Positions 15,119-24,575 of a stretch of DNA of 64,000 nucleotides are shown piece by piece. Both the position numbers and the translations under genes were made by a program. The notes beneath the pieces were generated by a model. The model worked only from the letters and a program-made list of their open reading frames with translations, ran no database searches and was not told the DNA's origin. Origin of the DNA: JAJDIA01 sp031555505. Its GTDB lineage: Bacteria; Bacteroidota; Bacteroidia; Bacteroidales; Tannerellaceae. The stretch lies in contig JAVBUH010000013.1 in the NCBI GenBank assembly GCA_031555505.1, forward strand, positions 5,237 through 69,236. The letters are read 5' to 3'. Each line of letters begins with the position of its first letter. Position 1 is the first letter of the stretch.

Positions 15119-17010
15119 CTGACAAAACTGCCGTCGATAATCATCCGTTCATCGTGATCGGCCATATAGCGGATCACGGTAATGGTTTTATGTGCCGGAA
15201 ACGGTAATACTTCTGTCAATGCACGGATCGAAACCGGAATTTCATCCAAACGATTGATCAGGGCATTACGGATGGTATTGAATTCGGCGTCACTCAACTC
15301 CCGCTCTTTCTTAGACAGGCATACGTCGCAAATGCCGCATTCGCTTGATTCTTTTTCCCCGAAATACATCAATAGCATCCGGCTGCGGCAATGGAGGGTC
15401 TCGTCCATGTAGTCGATCACCTGTGTTATCCGTTTCTCAAACCGTTCCCTGCGCTGTTCGTAGGCACTGCGGGGAATGGTAAGGTATCGCTGTTCTTCCC
15501 GGGTGCGTGTGTAGATGATCAGGGGTGTTTTCTTGTGGGGAATGTAACTGATGATCCGGAGCTTGGACAGGCTTGTCAGGGTTTCGTATACCGCTTGTGC
15601 CGTATGCCCGCTCCGGGTGGCGATGAGGGTTTCGTCTACATACACATAGTCGGAGAACAGGCCGGTATAGGAACGGAGCAGTGCCTGTAGCACGTCGTTG
15701 GTCTGTTTGTCCTGGAGATAGTATTTGTATAGTTCGTCGCGTGTACTGGTGAAAAACAGGCGGGAGGCGCTGTCTATTTCTTCCACATATTCGATGTATC
15801 CGGCCAGTTGCAATGTCTTCAATGCATGATAGGTGGGGGTGATCGGAAACCGGTAGGCGGAGCAGAAGTCCTGTAGGGAGAAATCGTGCACGGTATCGAG
15901 GCCGAATCCTACGGCAATCTGAAAATAGTTTCCCAGGGCTTCATACACACGGAAGATAAATGTTTTGTCTGGGAATTCATCAGACAGGCGTTTCTTTAGC
16001 GTTGCTTTGTCCGGACCGGCGCAAATGGCTACGGCGTAGGCTTTTTGCCCGTCGCGCCCGGCTCGTCCAGCTTCCTGGTAATACTCTTCCAGGGATGCGG
16101 GCATGTCGATATGTACAACTAATCGCACATCTGGTTTGTCTATCCCCATGCCGAAGGCATTGGTGGATACGATTACGCGGCATTCGTCGTTTTTCCAGCG
16201 GTTCTGCCGCAGTGTTTTTTCTTCCCGGTTGAGCCCTGCATGGTAATAATCGGCCGAGATACCTGCTTGTTGCAGGATGGACGCGATTTCCTGGGTGCGC
16301 TTCCGGTTGCGTACATACACGATGGCCGATCCTTGCATCCGTTTGATAATATGGAGCAGTGCGGCTGCTTTATCTTCTGAACGGCGGATCACGTAGGAGA
16401 GGTTGCTGCGCTGGAAGCTTTTCTGGTATACGTTTTTTTGCCTGAAGCCAAGTTTTTCCTGGATGTCGTTCACTACCTCCGGAGTGGCCGTGGCTGTGAG
16501 GGCCAGTACCGGTACTTCCGGCAGCAGTTCTCTGATCTCGGCGATACGCAGGTAGGAGGGACGGAAGTCATATCCCCATTGCGAGATACAATGGCTTTCG
16601 TCAATAACCAGCAGGCAGACGGGCATGGCGCGTAGTTTGGAACGGAAAATATCCGTACCCAGGCGCTCGGGTGAGACATACAGGAATTTGTAATTGCCGA
16701 AGATACAGTTTTCCAGTTGGGTGATGATCTCATCCCTCGACATGCCTGAATAGACGGCAGTGGCTTTGATCCCCAACCGGCGCAGATTGTCTACCTGGTC
16801 TTTCATCAGGGCGATCAGGGGGGTGACCACCAGGCATATTCCTTCCATGGCCATGGTCGGGACCTGGAAGGTAATAGACTTCCCGCCTCCGGTAGGCATC
16901 AGCCCCAAGGTGTCTTCCCCCTCGCATACGGAGTGGATAATATCCTCCTGTAAAGGGCGAAAAGCGGTATATCCCCAGTAGCTGGCTAATATGTCGTGGT
17001 AGATATCCAC
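15100..17010 (-). CDS. recQ: ATP-dependent DNA helicase RecQ
   Basis: 636 residues. Superfamily 2 helicase with Walker A LMPTGGGKS, DEAH-box variant VIDESHCISQWG, motif VI YYQEAGRAGRDG, and a RecQ C-terminal zinc-binding region with cysteines in CRSRMLLMYFGE and CGICDVC (about 520-570). No HRDC domain is clear. It unwinds DNA 3' to 5' in recombination and fork repair. The gene follows recJ by 13 nt on the same strand, a natural pairing because RecQ and RecJ act together on gapped DNA. Confidence 0.95.
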   Translation of the reverse strand: MDIYHDILASYWGYTAFRPLQEDIIHSVCEGEDTLGLMPTGGGKSITFQVPTMAMEGICLVVTPLIALMKDQVDNLRRLGIKATAVYSGMSRDEIITQLENCIFGNYKFLYVSPERLGTDIFRSKLRAMPVCLLVIDESHCISQWGYDFRPSYLRIAEIRELLPEVPVLALTATATPEVVNDIQEKLGFRQKNVYQKSFQRSNLSYVIRRSEDKAAALLHIIKRMQGSAIVYVRNRKRTQEIASILQQAGISADYYHAGLNREEKTLRQNRWKNDECRVIVSTNAFGMGIDKPDVRLVVHIDMPASLEEYYQEAGRAGRDGQKAYAVAICAGPDKATLKKRLSDEFPDKTFIFRVYEALGNYFQIAVGFGLDTVHDFSLQDFCSAYRFPITPTYHALKTLQLAGYIEYVEEIDSASRLFFTSTRDELYKYYLQDKQTNDVLQALLRSYTGLFSDYVYVDETLIATRSGHTAQAVYETLTSLSKLRIISYIPHKKTPLIIYTRTREEQRYLTIPRSAYEQRRERFEKRITQVIDYMDETLHCRSRMLLMYFGEKESSECGICDVCLSKKERELSDAEFNTIRNALINRLDEIPVSIRALTEVLPFPAHKTITVIRYMADHDERMIIDGSFVSYRPAL

Positions 17011-17023
17011 CGGCCGGTTTCTT

Positions 17024-18754
17024 TTATTGCCCGTCGTTTTCCGTCTTGATATCTTTGATCATCAACTGGATGGTGGTATTGCCGTTGTACGTATTCTCCT
17101 CTACCGTGTAACAGATGCTGAAAGGTTTCATCCCTTTGATGTAATCGTTGTACTGGTGCATGCCGAAGGCGATACCGTGCATGGGGCTGGTGGACTGGCT
17201 GTCGATCAGTTCCAGCTTGATGTGTTCCGAGTCTTTACCCACCAGTTTGCTGGTACCGTAGTCTTTTACGTGATGCGTGCAGAACACGGGCTTCTGGTTG
17301 TCGGGGCCGAAGGGGTTCATCCGTTTCAGGTCGGCCACAAACTTGGCTGTGATATCTTTGAATTCCAGTGTAGCGTCGATATCGATCTGCGGAATCATCT
17401 GTTCCTGGATGATCTCCTCGTCTGCCAGATTCATGAAACGGTGGATAAATGCCTCCAGGTTCTCTTCCCGCAGGGAGAGACCGGCGGCGTAGGTATGGCC
17501 GCCAAAGTTTTCCAACAGGCCACGGCAGCTTTCAATCGCTTTATAAATATCAAAACCGGTGATCGAACGGGCCGATCCGGTGATCAGTTCGGACGATTTG
17601 GTGAGGACTACCGCCGGACGGAAGTATTTCTCGGTCAGCCGGGAAGCTACGATCCCGATCACGCCTTTGTGCCACCCCGGATCATATACCACAATCGCTT
17701 TGCGGTCTTCCATGTTGGAGAATTTGTCGATAATGGCGTTGGCCTCATCGGTGATCTTTTTATCCAGTTCCCGGCGTTCGTCATTGTATTGATTGATGCT
17801 CTCGCTTTTCTCACGGGCTATTTCACTGTCTTTGGCCAGCAGCAGTTCAACGGCTTCTTTCCCGTTCATCATCCGGCCGGATGCGTTGATGCGTGGACCT
17901 ATCTTGAATACGATATCGCTGATGGTGATCTCTTTCCCGGTTAAGCCGCAGATGTCAATGATTCCCTTCAGGCCCAGGCTGGGATTGCTGTTCAACTGTT
18001 TCAAGCCATGGTGGGCCATGATGCGGTTCTCTCCTGTAATCGGAACAATGTCGGATGCAATGCTCACAGCCACCAGTTCGAGCAACTGTTCCAGCTTGGA
18101 AGAATCAAAACCGTTATCTTTGGCAAAGGCTTGCATGAACTTGAAGCCTACACCGCAACCAGACAGATGTTCGTAAGGATACATGGAGTCTGTCCGTTTG
18201 GCGTCCAGCACGGCCACGGCATCAGGCAATGTGTCATCTGGCATGTGATGATCGCAGATGATGAAATCGATCCCTTTCTGTTTGGCGTATTCAATCTTTT
18301 CAATGGCTTTAATGCCGCAATCGAGCGAAATGACCAGTGTGACCCCGTTTTCGGCTGCGTAGTTAATGCCTTTGTATGATACACCATAGCCTTCATCATA
18401 CCTGTCGGGGATATAGAAATCCAACGTCGACGAGAAAGGCTTCAAATACTTGTACACCAATGAAACGGCCGTTGTGCCGTCTACATCATAATCCCCATAA
18501 ATCAAGATTTTTTCCTTATTGCCCAGCGCTTTATTCAGCCTCTTTACTGCTTTGCCCATATCCGGCATCAGAAATGGATCATGCAGGTGGTGTAAGTTGG
18601 GTTTGAAGAATTTTTTCGCTTCATCCACCGAGTGTATACCCCGTTGGACCAACAATAAGGCGATGGTTGGACTGATATTGAGTTGTTCAGCCAACGCATT
18701 TCTTTTATGTAACTCTTCTGCTGTTGGGGTTTGAAAGTTCCATCTGTTAGTCAT
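17024..18754 (-). CDS. recJ: Single-stranded-DNA-specific exonuclease RecJ
   Basis: 576 residues from MTNRWNFQTPTAEELHKR. DHH phosphoesterase motifs are present: YGDYDVDGTTAVSLVYKYL and IICDHHMPDDTLPDAVAVLD, then the DHHA1 domain with GGHTYAAGLSLREENLEAF. It degrades single strands 5' to 3' with divalent metal. The in-frame ATG 36 nt upstream adds only a basic, poorly conserved leader and is not used here. It is the first gene of the recJ-recQ pair. Confidence 0.95.
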   Translation of the reverse strand: MTNRWNFQTPTAEELHKRNALAEQLNISPTIALLLVQRGIHSVDEAKKFFKPNLHHLHDPFLMPDMGKAVKRLNKALGNKEKILIYGDYDVDGTTAVSLVYKYLKPFSSTLDFYIPDRYDEGYGVSYKGINYAAENGVTLVISLDCGIKAIEKIEYAKQKGIDFIICDHHMPDDTLPDAVAVLDAKRTDSMYPYEHLSGCGVGFKFMQAFAKDNGFDSSKLEQLLELVAVSIASDIVPITGENRIMAHHGLKQLNSNPSLGLKGIIDICGLTGKEITISDIVFKIGPRINASGRMMNGKEAVELLLAKDSEIAREKSESINQYNDERRELDKKITDEANAIIDKFSNMEDRKAIVVYDPGWHKGVIGIVASRLTEKYFRPAVVLTKSSELITGSARSITGFDIYKAIESCRGLLENFGGHTYAAGLSLREENLEAFIHRFMNLADEEIIQEQMIPQIDIDATLEFKDITAKFVADLKRMNPFGPDNQKPVFCTHHVKDYGTSKLVGKDSEHIKLELIDSQSTSPMHGIAFGMHQYNDYIKGMKPFSICYTVEENTYNGNTTIQLMIKDIKTENDGQ

Positions 18755-18932
18755 TAAGTATATATTTTTTTCTTTTTTTCTCTCTCTCAACGGATTACAT
18801 GGTAATAATCCGGGTTGTCTCCCGGATGGGATACGTTTGAATTTGTAAAATTAGAAATTTTATATGGATTTTTACCATGAATGAGTGAAAATAGTTTTGT
18901 GGATATTTTTTTCTAATCTCCCGAATGATTTG

Positions 18933-18940
18933 TATTTTTG
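18933..18940 (+). promoter_or_regulatory. -7 promoter element of the five-gene operon starting with the TsaC-like gene
   Basis: TATTTTTG matches TAnnTTTG, 21 bp before the ATG at 18961. It lies within the upstream in-frame extension, which supports the start at 18961. Confidence 0.55.
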
Positions 18941-18960
18941 CCTTTTTAACACGGAAAGCT

Positions 18961-19521
18961 ATGTCAGACGATATTAAAAAAGCCTGCGAAGTGTTGCAGG
19001 CAGGTGGGTTAATCCTGTATCCAACAGATACGATCTGGGGGATTGGTTGTGATGCAACCAATGAAATGGCAGTGCAGAAAATCTATGAATTGAAGCAGCG
19101 AACTGATAATAAGGCCATGTTGGTGTTGATGGATAATGCGGTGAAATTGGAAAATTATGTGGAAGATATTCCGGATATCGCATGGGACCTGATTGAAGTG
19201 ACGGATAAGCCGCTTACCATTATTTTTACGCGGGCCAAAAACCTGGCGCCGAATTTGTTGGCTGCAGACGGTAGCGTTGGTATCCGGATCACGCGGGAAT
19301 CTTTCTCCCGGCAACTGTGCGAGCGCTTCCGCAAACCGCTTGTGTCTACTTCGGCGAATATAAGCGGAGAGCCCTTCCCCGCCTGTTTTTCGGATATATC
19401 AGACAGGATTAAAGAGGGCGTAGACTATATCGTGCAATACCGGCAGCATGAGAAAACGGAATCTCAGCCTTCCGGGATTATCAAGTTGGATGCCGGGGGA
19501 CTTGTACAGATTATCAGATAA
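18961..19521 (+). CDS. Threonylcarbamoyl-AMP synthase family protein (Sua5/YciO/YrdC)
   Basis: 186 residues from MSDDIKKACEVLQAGG. The YrdC fold is shown by LILYPTDTIWGIGCDATN, the KRTDNK-like loop (KQRTDNKAML), and PLVSTSANISGEPFP. TsaC/YrdC members make threonylcarbamoyl-AMP for the t6A37 modification of ANN-decoding tRNAs. YciO-type paralogs lack that clear role, so the specific gene name is left open. It heads a five-gene unit with a 1-nt gap to the next gene. Confidence 0.9.
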   Translation: MSDDIKKACEVLQAGGLILYPTDTIWGIGCDATNEMAVQKIYELKQRTDNKAMLVLMDNAVKLENYVEDIPDIAWDLIEVTDKPLTIIFTRAKNLAPNLLAADGSVGIRITRESFSRQLCERFRKPLVSTSANISGEPFPACFSDISDRIKEGVDYIVQYRQHEKTESQPSGIIKLDAGGLVQIIR

Positions 19522-19522
19522 A

Positions 19523-20923
19523 ATGAACCGGTATATACAGCGATGTAAATATATTTTTTCTGATTTTCTGGCTGCCATTGTTGTGTGGCTGTTATTCCTC
19601 GGGTTGCGGTATTATGAGGTGGCTGTTGACGAAGGCTATGAGTCGTTTTCGAGTTATCTTTCTTCTACAAAAGTCCGGGATGGACTGCTATTGATCCCTT
19701 TTTTCTGGTTGATCCTGTTTTATTTTTCCGGTTACTATAATAAACCTTTTGGGAAATCGAGGCTAACCGAATTTTTCTCCACACTGATCGTCGTTGCTGT
19801 CGGGGTGGTGCTGGTGTTCTTTATTGTGATCCTGGACGATTTGCCGGCTTCTTATTCTACGTATTACCGCTTGTTTTTTGCTTTATGGGGGCTGCAGCTT
19901 ATGATCACTTATATCCCCCGTTTGCTGATCACTCAGGATGGTATACACCGTATCCACCGGCGTGAATGGGCCTTACGGGTATGGGTGATCGGTGTGGGTG
20001 AAAAAGCGGCTAAAGTGTCGTCCGGCTTGTATGCGATGGGGTATGAAATTGCCGGGTTCATACGGGATGATGCAAATGCATCAGTCCATGTAGATCCGGA
20101 TGCTATACTGGGCGATCTGTCTGCTTTGCCTGGTCTGATGGGTGCCAGGCTGGTCGACGAGTTGGTGATAGCGCCTGATTCACACGATGAAAAGCATTTT
20201 CTGTCTATCTTATACTCGCTCTATGGGTATAAACGTCCGATTAAAATTTTGATCGATGATGCATACCTGCTGACGAAAGTGAAGATCAAAGCGATCCAGG
20301 GAATTCCGCTGATTGATCTTACCGACAATAATTTCTCCGAAGCGGAAAAGAATATCAAGCTTTTTTGTGATAAGGCCATCGCTTTGGTCATGCTGGCGCT
20401 TTTGTCGCCTGTTTTCCTGTATATCGCTTATCGGGTAAAGAAAGACTCTCCCGGATCCGTGCTCTTCAAACAGGAGCGGATCGGTTATATGGGCCGGCCT
20501 TTTATGATCTGTAAATTCCGTACCATGTATGAAGGGGCTGAAAACCAGGGGCCTTTATTGTCGGCTGAGAACGACAGCCGGGTGACGCCTTATGGCGCGG
20601 TAATGCGGAAATATCGCCTGGATGAACTGCCGCAGTTCTGGAATGTGCTGAAGGGGGATATGTCGTTGGTGGGTCCCCGGCCGGAACGTAAGTTTTTTAT
20701 CGACCGGATTGTAGAGAAAGCGCCTTATTATTATTTGTTGCATAATGTGCGTCCGGGCATTACGTCGCTTGGGATGGTGAAATACGGTTATGCGGTCAAT
20801 GTGGACCAGATGATCGAACGGTTACGATATGATGTATTGTACTATGAAAATATGTCGTTGGTATTGGATTTGACAATCCTGGTCTATACGGTCAGGACGG
20901 TAATTACGGGTAAAGGTATCTGA
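19523..20923 (+). CDS. Polyprenyl-phosphate sugar-1-phosphate transferase (WbaP/WcaJ type)
   Basis: 466 residues. Four N-terminal membrane helices (about 10-130) are followed by a Rossmann-like region, one more helix, and the catalytic bacterial sugar-transferase domain (about 290-466). Signature segments are SVLFKQERIGYMGRPFMICK, FRTMYEGAENQGP, LDELPQFWNVLKGDMSLVG and PRPERKFF. It transfers a sugar-phosphate to undecaprenyl phosphate, the first membrane step of polysaccharide assembly. It sits alone among housekeeping genes. The exopolysaccharide locus at 39-49 kb has no such enzyme, so this is a candidate initiator for it (inference). Confidence 0.93.
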   Translation: MNRYIQRCKYIFSDFLAAIVVWLLFLGLRYYEVAVDEGYESFSSYLSSTKVRDGLLLIPFFWLILFYFSGYYNKPFGKSRLTEFFSTLIVVAVGVVLVFFIVILDDLPASYSTYYRLFFALWGLQLMITYIPRLLITQDGIHRIHRREWALRVWVIGVGEKAAKVSSGLYAMGYEIAGFIRDDANASVHVDPDAILGDLSALPGLMGARLVDELVIAPDSHDEKHFLSILYSLYGYKRPIKILIDDAYLLTKVKIKAIQGIPLIDLTDNNFSEAEKNIKLFCDKAIALVMLALLSPVFLYIAYRVKKDSPGSVLFKQERIGYMGRPFMICKFRTMYEGAENQGPLLSAENDSRVTPYGAVMRKYRLDELPQFWNVLKGDMSLVGPRPERKFFIDRIVEKAPYYYLLHNVRPGITSLGMVKYGYAVNVDQMIERLRYDVLYYENMSLVLDLTILVYTVRTVITGKGI

Positions 20924-20926
20924 AAA

Positions 20927-22711
20927 ATGGCAAAAGCGAATTGGTTTTATCGATTTCTATTATGGCGTGACGGGCATATCCAGGAGAAGCATTTTATCCT
21001 GATCGTCAGCTTTATCGTCGGTCTTTGTACGGCTGCTGCAGCGATCCTGCTGAAGCATCTGATCCACTTTATCCAGCACCTGCTGACGGGGAATTTCGAC
21101 CCGGATAAAGTGAACTTCCTCTATCTGCTCTATCCGGTGATCGGGATTCTCCTGGCGGGATTGTTTGTGAAGTACCTGGTGCGCGACGACATCAGCCATG
21201 GGGTCACAAAGATCCTTTATGCTATTTCCCAACGGAAAAGCCGGATCAAGCCCCACAATACCTGGAGCTCGATCGTGGGTAGCGCCGTCACGATCGGTTT
21301 CGGCGGATCAGTAGGGGCCGAGGCGCCGATCGTGTTGACGGGTGCAGCCATCGGTTCTAATCTGGGGCGTATGTTCAGGCTGGAGCAGAAAACGCTGATG
21401 TTGCTTGTGGGCTGTGGGGCCGCCGGGGCTATTGCGGGTATCTTCAAAGCGCCGATCGCCGGATTGGTATTCGTGGTCGAGGTCTTGTTGTTGGACTTGA
21501 CCATGACCTCCGTTCTCCCGCTATTGATTTCTTCTGTGACGGCGGCTACCGTATCGTATATTTTCACAGGGACGGATGCGATGTTCAAATTTTCGCAGAC
21601 CGAGGTGTTCGAGATAGGTCGTATCCCGTATGTGCTGTTGTTGGGCGTTTTCTGTGGGTTGGTGTCGCTGTATTTTACCCGGGTGATGAACCGGGTCGAA
21701 GGGGCGTATCGCCGGTTGGGCAATTATTGGAAGAAGTTTTTGTTGGGGGGTATGACGCTCAGTGTGCTGATCTTCCTGTTTCCGCCTCTTTATGGTGAAG
21801 GGTATGATACGATCGGTTCCCTGCTGAACGGGCAGTTCGCACATATTATGGATAAGAGCCTGTTCTATGGGTTTAGTGGTTCGTACTGGGGGATTATTAT
21901 CTTTTTGGGACTGATCTTGTTGACAAAGGTTTTTGCGTCCAGTGCCACCAATGCGGGTGGCGGTGTGGGGGGGATCTTTGCTCCGAGTTTGTACCTGGGT
22001 TGCATTGCCGGATTTATCTTCGCCCATGTGTCTAATTTTTTCCCGTTTACGATCTACCTCTCCGAAAAGAATTTTGCATTGCTGGGGATGGCCGGGGTGA
22101 TGTCGGCGGTTATGCACGCTCCGCTCACGGGTGTGTTTCTCATCGCCGAACTAACCGGGGGATATGATCTTTTCCTGCCATTGATGATCGTTTCGATCGG
22201 TGCGTATATCACGATCCTTATGTTTGAACCTCACAGTATTTATTCCATGCGTTTGGCGCAAAAGGGCGAATTGCTCACGCATCACAAGGATAAGGCGGTG
22301 TTGACTTTACTAAGCATGGACAGTGTGATCGAAAAAGATTTCCAGCAGGTGTCGCCCGAAATGTCATTGGGCGACATGGTGAAAGTGATCGCCCGCAGTA
22401 GCCGGAATATGTTCCCCGTAGTGGACGAAAAAGGGACTTTGCTGGGTGTCGTGCAACTGGATAATATCCGGAATATCATGTTCCGTCCGGAACTGTATAA
22501 CCGTTTTTATGTCCGTAAATTCATGGTCTCCGCTCCTGCGAAGATTCAACTGAATATGCCGATGGACCAGATTATGAAAATATTTGACGACACAAAGGCA
22601 TGGAACCTGCCGGTGGTGGACGAGAAAGGGCATTACATCGGCTTTATGTCCAAATCTAAAATATTCAATTCCTACCGGGAAGTCCTGGTGGATAATTTTT
22701 CAGGTGATTAA
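20927..22711 (+). CDS. ClC-family chloride channel or H+/Cl- antiporter with CBS domains
   Basis: 594 residues. A ClC membrane domain of about 430 residues contains GFGGSVGAEAPIVLTGAAIG (the Glu in GAEAP corresponds to the gating glutamate) and GGGVGGIFAPSLYLG. The C-terminal cytoplasmic part (about 455-590) holds two CBS domains. It moves chloride, possibly coupled to protons; channel versus antiporter is not decidable here. It is 3 nt from the preceding gene in the same operon. Confidence 0.93.
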   Translation: MAKANWFYRFLLWRDGHIQEKHFILIVSFIVGLCTAAAAILLKHLIHFIQHLLTGNFDPDKVNFLYLLYPVIGILLAGLFVKYLVRDDISHGVTKILYAISQRKSRIKPHNTWSSIVGSAVTIGFGGSVGAEAPIVLTGAAIGSNLGRMFRLEQKTLMLLVGCGAAGAIAGIFKAPIAGLVFVVEVLLLDLTMTSVLPLLISSVTAATVSYIFTGTDAMFKFSQTEVFEIGRIPYVLLLGVFCGLVSLYFTRVMNRVEGAYRRLGNYWKKFLLGGMTLSVLIFLFPPLYGEGYDTIGSLLNGQFAHIMDKSLFYGFSGSYWGIIIFLGLILLTKVFASSATNAGGGVGGIFAPSLYLGCIAGFIFAHVSNFFPFTIYLSEKNFALLGMAGVMSAVMHAPLTGVFLIAELTGGYDLFLPLMIVSIGAYITILMFEPHSIYSMRLAQKGELLTHHKDKAVLTLLSMDSVIEKDFQQVSPEMSLGDMVKVIARSSRNMFPVVDEKGTLLGVVQLDNIRNIMFRPELYNRFYVRKFMVSAPAKIQLNMPMDQIMKIFDDTKAWNLPVVDEKGHYIGFMSKSKIFNSYREVLVDNFSGD

Positions 22712-22723
22712 TGTAAACAGCAG

Positions 22724-23692
22724 ATGGAAAAAGAAGCGTTACGTATCGTTTTTATGGGCACACCCGACTTTGCAGTGGAAAGTGTACGGGCTTTAGTAAA
22801 TGGTGGCTACAATGTGGTAGGGGTGATCACCATGCCTGATAAGCCCATGGGTCGCCACGCCAGTGTCCTGCAACCCAGTCCTGTGAAGGTGTATGCCGAA
22901 TCCGTCGGCTTGCCCGTGCTCCAGCCCGAAAAACTGAAGGATGAAGCTTTCATCGAAGCCCTCCGGGAGTGGAAGGCCGACCTGCAGATCGTCGTCGCTT
23001 TCCGTATGCTGCCCGAAGTTGTATGGAACATGCCCCGGATGGGTACGTTCAACCTCCACGGCTCCCTGCTGCCCAAATATCGTGGGGCCGCTCCGATCAA
23101 CTGGGCGATTATCAATGGCGACAAGGAAACAGGCGTTACCACGTTCTTCCTCACCCATGAGATCGATACAGGAAAGATCATCCGGCGGAAGCGCCTCGCT
23201 ATTGGTGCTTTCGATAACGCGGGAATCGTCCACGACCGATTGATGTACCTTGGTGCAGACCTGGTGACCGAAACCGTCGACCTCATCCTTCAAGGTGAGG
23301 TGAAGACCAGAGCACAGCAGAAAAACATTGCCTCGCGCTACCCTGCTCCAAAGATATTCAAGGATACCTGCCGTATTGACTGGGAAGAATCCAGGAGGGA
23401 CATCTACGATTTCATCCGTGGTCTTTCGCCCTATCCGGCAGCCTGGACTGAACTGGTGTCACCCGACGGCGAACGGCAGGTGCTCAAGATATTTCAGACA
23501 AAATGGCGTTGGCTTAGGAAACAGTCTCACCCTGTGGGCACTATCTTGTCTGATGGACGCACGTACATCGACGTGGCCGTATTTGATGGCTACCTCCGCC
23601 TCCTCTCCATCCAACTGGCCGGGAAGAAGCGGATGGACGTGGCCGACTTCCTCAACGGTTTCAAACATATTGAGCGGTATACGGTAATCTGA
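22724..23692 (+). CDS. fmt: Methionyl-tRNA formyltransferase
   Basis: 322 residues. The formyltransferase domain carries IVFMGTPDFAVESVRAL and the catalytic-loop signature NLHGSLLPKYRGAAPINWAI, and a C-terminal OB-like domain covers about 205-322. It formylates Met-tRNAi for translation initiation using 10-formyl-THF. Its stop codon overlaps the next start (TGATG at 23690-23694), implying translational coupling. The def gene, often its partner, is not nearby. Confidence 0.95.
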   Translation: MEKEALRIVFMGTPDFAVESVRALVNGGYNVVGVITMPDKPMGRHASVLQPSPVKVYAESVGLPVLQPEKLKDEAFIEALREWKADLQIVVAFRMLPEVVWNMPRMGTFNLHGSLLPKYRGAAPINWAIINGDKETGVTTFFLTHEIDTGKIIRRKRLAIGAFDNAGIVHDRLMYLGADLVTETVDLILQGEVKTRAQQKNIASRYPAPKIFKDTCRIDWEESRRDIYDFIRGLSPYPAAWTELVSPDGERQVLKIFQTKWRWLRKQSHPVGTILSDGRTYIDVAVFDGYLRLLSIQLAGKKRMDVADFLNGFKHIERYTVI

Positions 23693-24069
23693 TGCACCTC
23701 ACCAAACGCGCCCTGTTCATCCTTCTGGGAACGGTCTGCCTCATCCTCGGCACGATCGGTATCTTTGTTCCCCTGCTTCCGACCACCCCCTTTTGGTTGC
23801 TCACCTGCTGGCTCTACCTCCGCAGTTCCGAGCGGCTATACAACCGTGTCATGGCTAACCGCTATTTCGGTTCCTACGTCAAAGCCTATATGGTAGACAA
23901 AGCCATCCCCCTGCGTTCGAAAGTTATCTCCCTCACCGTCATGTGGACGTCCATCCTCCTGACCGGCCTCTTCCTTGTCGACCTCTGGTGGGTTCGCCTC
24001 ATCCTCCTTGCTATCAGCACTGCCGTCACCTGGCACATCCTTTCCTTCCCCACCCGCAAGGCAGAGTAA
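23692..24069 (+). CDS. YbaN/DUF454 family inner-membrane protein
   Basis: 125 residues with about three hydrophobic helices. The family signature LGTIGIFVPLLPTTPFWLLT (about 19-38) is clear, followed by SSERLYNRVMANRYFG. Function in the family is unknown. It is the last gene of the operon and is coupled to fmt by a one-base stop/start overlap. Confidence 0.88.
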   Translation: MHLTKRALFILLGTVCLILGTIGIFVPLLPTTPFWLLTCWLYLRSSERLYNRVMANRYFGSYVKAYMVDKAIPLRSKVISLTVMWTSILLTGLFLVDLWWVRLILLAISTAVTWHILSFPTRKAE

Positions 24070-24367
24070 TTTGCCTTCATTCCCTTCAACCCTATCATAT
24101 CTACTGTATACCAGTTGTTTACCATGAATGCGCCTGCCTTCAAGTCTACCTTCAGTTATCTTCAGCCCATCTTCAAATATGGTCGGATTTGAAACCCTTC
24201 CAAAACCACATAAGTATCCAAGCAATGCGACATGCACATCCCACTGAAGAAAGACGTACATCCCGGGGAGAAGAGACAACTGTCTCGCCGAAAAACATTT
24301 GGATGATTTTTCGACCATTCGGTCTATTTTTTCAAATTATTCCTTACCTTTGCGCCCGAATAAGGCC
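24070..24367. other. Intergenic region before tRNA-Arg
   Basis: About 300 bp with no gene. CTTCA recurs six times (24075, 24084, 24138, 24150, 24160, 24171), the last four spaced 10-12 bp apart. A -7 box TACCTTTG (24345-24352) lies 15 bp before the tRNA. Confidence 0.5.
24345..24352 (+). promoter_or_regulatory. -7 promoter element of tRNA-Arg
   Basis: TACCTTTG matches TAnnTTTG. Transcription would begin near 24359, just before the mature tRNA 5' end at 24368. Confidence 0.6.
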
Positions 24368-24441
24368 GGTCGGGTAGCTCAGTTGGATAGAGCAACAGCC
24401 TTCTAAGCTGTGGGTCAAGGGTTCGAATCCCTTCCTGATCA
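24368..24441 (+). tRNA. tRNA-Arg (anticodon TCT)
   Basis: 74 nt with a full cloverleaf. The acceptor stem GGTCGGG pairs with CCTGATC (two G-T wobbles), the D-arm is AGCTCAGTTGGATAGAGC, the anticodon stem is ACAGC/GCTGT with loop CTTCTAA (anticodon 24402-24404), and the T-arm is AAGGGTTCGAATCCCTT, with discriminator A. The CCA end is not encoded. It decodes AGA and, by wobble, AGG. Confidence 0.95.
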
Positions 24442-24487
24442 CTAAAGGGTCAAAATCAAGTTAGGCAAGACCCGGAAAAGAAAAGAC

Positions 24488-24528
24488 AATACCTCCTGAA
24501 ACATGCTTTGGGGAGGTATTATTTTTTT
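24488..24528 (+). terminator. Intrinsic terminator after tRNA-Arg
   Basis: AATACCTCC (24488-24496) and GGAGGTATT (24512-24520) form a 9-bp stem with a 15-nt loop, followed by seven Ts (24522-24528). It lies 47 nt after the tRNA. Confidence 0.85.
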
Positions 24529-24575
24529 ACCCCCATAAAACCTGTGGACCTTTCATAGATAACGAATAGATTGTT

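Noticed and set aside
17027..17944. 305-codon plus-strand frame opposite recJ
   Set aside because: RecJ has full domain support on the other strand; this frame matches no family.
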